A stretch of DNA of 64,000 bases from Saksenaea vasiformis B4078. Lineage: Eukaryota > Mucoromycota > Mucoromycetes > Mucorales > Saksenaeaceae. Location: positions 1-64,000 of the forward strand of contig JNDT01002329.1 of assembly GCA_000697055.1 (NCBI GenBank), written 5' to 3'. Below, piece by piece: positions 61,531 through 64,000 of the stretch. Position 1 is the first letter of the stretch. Each line of letters begins with the position of its first letter. The translations under genes were made by a program, and so were the position numbers. A model generated the notes under the pieces. The model searched no databases and was not told the DNA's origin. It worked only from the letters and a program-made list of their open reading frames with translations.

Positions 61531-62907
61531 GGGAAAAGAAGCGATAGAAGGTTAGCAAACAAAACGCGCTGGTACACCTTTGACAGCCTACTCAAGCCAC
61601 ACTTATTTTTTTTTTTTTTTTGCAAGTTGCCCTTCAACTCAGACTCTATCCTACCAAACTACACCGCAATTCCTCAATGTTACTAGTACGACGCTCTGGA
61701 CCTTTGCAGACGCTATAACGATCGTTTAACTCCTTTTTTCAGACTCTTGGTAGAGCTGGATTCATTCGATCAGAGAAGTACAGAGATTCCAGGTTTCAGT
61801 GATAGCATCCGCAGGTCCGCAGGGCAGAAGCACCAATAAGCTGTGTAATTCTGGTGTTAACTTTCTTTATTTGATTATGAGGCGCATATCAGAATATGCC
61901 TATGGGGGATCTTCGGGGAAGACTGATGAGTTATCGTTTTTTTGCAAGTGTGGTGATGCACAGATAGTATCAAAACGTGCAAGGCATGAGTAGAAGCCTT
62001 CACTCAGGCAAGCATGCAATGATATCAATTACAAATAAACGAGTAGACATTGGAAGCCATTCTGAAAGAAAAGGGGCTGCAGTTGACTATAAAAGAGACG
62101 GAAGTATTGGCGAGTATTGCAACACAGAACGGCCGCGGTAATAATGCCATGAGTGGGATCTCCATTTCATAAAAGATACAATGAACGGAGCGTTACTTGT
62201 TCTGCGATATCTAGAGGTCGAGCTATATGATATATGTATACCAACCAACTCTTTACAATTGGGCAGGGGTCTATTCTTCGCTACAGAATCCATCAATAAG
62301 AAAGGCATAGGTTCTTGAATAACGACATCGCTATTATATCCGTCGGAACTCTGTTCCACAGTGCCTCAGCCGCTTCTTTGTTGTTCCTATCTCCTGCGAT
62401 CGAAACAATGTGGTATATCAGTCCATGAAAGCTTAACGTAAATTCTGTACATATCAACGAGAACCAGCTTATGGCGAGAATCACATTTTTTACATCATAT
62501 ATGGATATATTTCGAAGGGATAGGGATACATTTCTGAGCTTTTGGTACGTTACACCTATTACGGTAAGTGCCATCTGGCTTCGAAGTTCTATGACTTATT
62601 CATGCCTTTATCACTCATTGGAAGACCGTTATGCTCAACAACCATGCAGTACTGGATAGAACCATATTCATTGTTTATTACAACTCTGATCGAATGGGTA
62701 ATTATTGAGTGGTCTTTCGGAACATGAAGATCAATAGGGAAGCCACTTGGATCCCTATAAGATTCTTGACGAAGGGCTCAGTTGCATCCCTCCCACGATC
62801 ATCCATTTACTGTACAAGTAATAGAAAAAGTTGTACATTGAAAGGACCTTATATTCTTACTGTAAAAAAAAAAAGAAGGAAAAATAGAAAAAATAGCGCC
62901 ACGTTGT
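61531..62907. other. Intergenic gap, no gene seen
   Basis: 1.38 kb between two minus-strand genes. It has a T16-type homopolymer just upstream of the SNF2 start (about 61606-61620) and a poly-A run near the eIF1 3' end. A minus-strand frame at 62087-62359 is open for 90 codons but shows no family and no exon partners. Confidence 0.5.
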
Positions 62908-63554
62908 TTAGAAACCGTGAACCTTGATATCTGCTTTCTTGGCAATGCCCTCCGTGACCAAGAACTCTGCGAGCTTTAAGCGTTGATCACCTTGTAACTG
63001 CAAGATCTCTCCGTGCTCGGGATCATCTACAACAGTACCGTTGCAAGCAAACGATTTCTTGACTGCTTTGAGCAGCTTCTTGGTGTCGACTTCTGAGGAC
63101 AAACCCTGTAGAGTAGTCAAAGTTTTGCGGCCATTACGTTGTTGAATACGAAGATCTATGCATAGATGGTATCAGTTGGATGTTCATCGACAGCTGGAGA
63201 GAAACAGAGAGAAGGCTCCGTGTAACTGTGAATGATGACAATCTCACATGGCGCTTCACCATCCAAAACGGATGGTATCCATGGAGCACTCGAGATTTGC
63301 TTTGTTGCTCTCATCATCGCCTTGATCGGCCTTCTCTCTTTTCTCTTTCTCTGATCATGTACGTACGCAGATAGTTGGATTGCTTAACACCGACTTGCTG
63401 CTGCTCTTCTTCAACGTCAGCAAAAGGATCTACGGGAAATCAGCCTTTTTAGCCAGGAAATGAGCCTTGTACAGCCCAAACGGAGGTTGGATGGATGAAA
63501 TCATCGGACGGATGGATTACCAAAAGGCTTGTTGAGGTCTTCAAGATCGGCCAT
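62908..63554 (-). CDS. SUI1: Translation initiation factor eIF1 (SUI1)
   Basis: 114 residues from three exons: 63554-63521, 63429-63367, 63155-62908, all in phase. The sequence has the SUI1 fold: NYLHLRIQQRNGRKTLTTLQGL (first joined across the last intron), then KKLLKAVKKSFACNGTV, GEILQLQGDQR and the C-terminal IKVHGF. eIF1 binds the 40S subunit, scans for the start codon and rejects poor contexts. Length and ends match the yeast and human proteins, so the model is complete. Confidence 0.97.
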
Positions 63555-64000
63555 GATAGATTGGATTAAGTCGTAAGTTGGTTATAGAGTACTGGGCAGA
63601 CGGTTGGAGAAAAAAAGCGCATTCTAAAGTCCACCGGCGGCGTTTTAATTTATCAACGAATAAGAGCCTCCCTGCACCTCTCCCACGGTTTCAGAAACAT
63701 TCCGGTTCGGATTCGCTGTCTGAATGTTTCTTTATCCGACTGATAACTCTGGCAGCACACACTGCCATCACACACCATATCCTGTTGCTATTTGCAGTTC
63801 GTTGTGGGGTCATTGGTCTCCTTTCCCCCCTTTTTGGTTCCGGCTCCAGATGTTAATCACATCATAACTACTCAAAATTAGGGTCCAAAAAATTGTATGC
63901 ATGCTTTTTTTTTCTTATTTTTTTTAGAAGAAATGATATACACAAAGAAGGAAGAAAGAGATATATAAGCTGCTAATAAAGAAGAGAACGGAAAAAATGG
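63555..64000. other. Upstream region of eIF1, to window end
   Basis: 446 bp holding the eIF1 promoter; it includes long T/C-rich and A-rich tracts (63840-63990). No gene seen. Confidence 0.5.

Overview
The window looks like nuclear DNA of an early-diverging fungus, most likely Mucoromycota (inference). Genes are separated by long AT-rich gaps, introns are mostly 45-75 nt GT-AG, the standard nuclear code applies (TGA, TAA and TAG all end genes), and the gene set (phenylalanine hydroxylase, a membrane ADAM protease, a MACPF-Sel1 protein, PDR-type ABC transporter) fits that group. I saw no tRNA, rRNA or CRISPR array.

Layout: 1-736 is the 5' part of a transposase running off the left edge. 2983-7618 (-) is a full-length PDR-type ABC transporter whose six exons splice cleanly but which carries four in-frame TGA codons and no other lesion. 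8799-13121 is a compact 4.3 kb element with perfect 139-bp terminal inverted repeats, one intronless family-B DNA polymerase of 1052 residues and two small inward-facing Cys4 proteins, one on each arm; no integrase or capsid gene is visible. This is the most interesting object here. 14787-16402 (+) is phenylalanine hydroxylase and 16596-19652 (-) a transmembrane ADAM protease, tail to tail. 19653-25573 is a gene-poor gap with a dispersed repeat. 25574-26815 (+) is an intronless GT4 glycosyltransferase, followed by another 6 kb gap.

32977-35282 (+) joins an Ams2/Spt21-like N-terminal region to FYRN and FYRC domains. 36425-37189 (+) is an acidic tail-anchored protein. After a 5 kb gap with MITE-like repeats, 42567-46849 (-) encodes a 1371-residue MACPF protein with about 25 Sel1 repeats.

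The last 15 kb is dense housekeeping sequence: an HDA1-complex subunit 2/3-like protein (-), a NagD-type HAD phosphatase (-), DAHP synthase (+), CMS1 ribosome-biogenesis factor (+), an LSH/HELLS/Irc5-type SNF2 remodeler (-) and translation initiation factor eIF1 (-). Two genes touch aromatic amino-acid metabolism (DAHP synthase makes, phenylalanine hydroxylase converts), and at least three are chromatin-related, but they are far apart and show no sign of being a cluster.

Gene models were spliced by eye; where exon lists are given, reading phase was checked across every junction.
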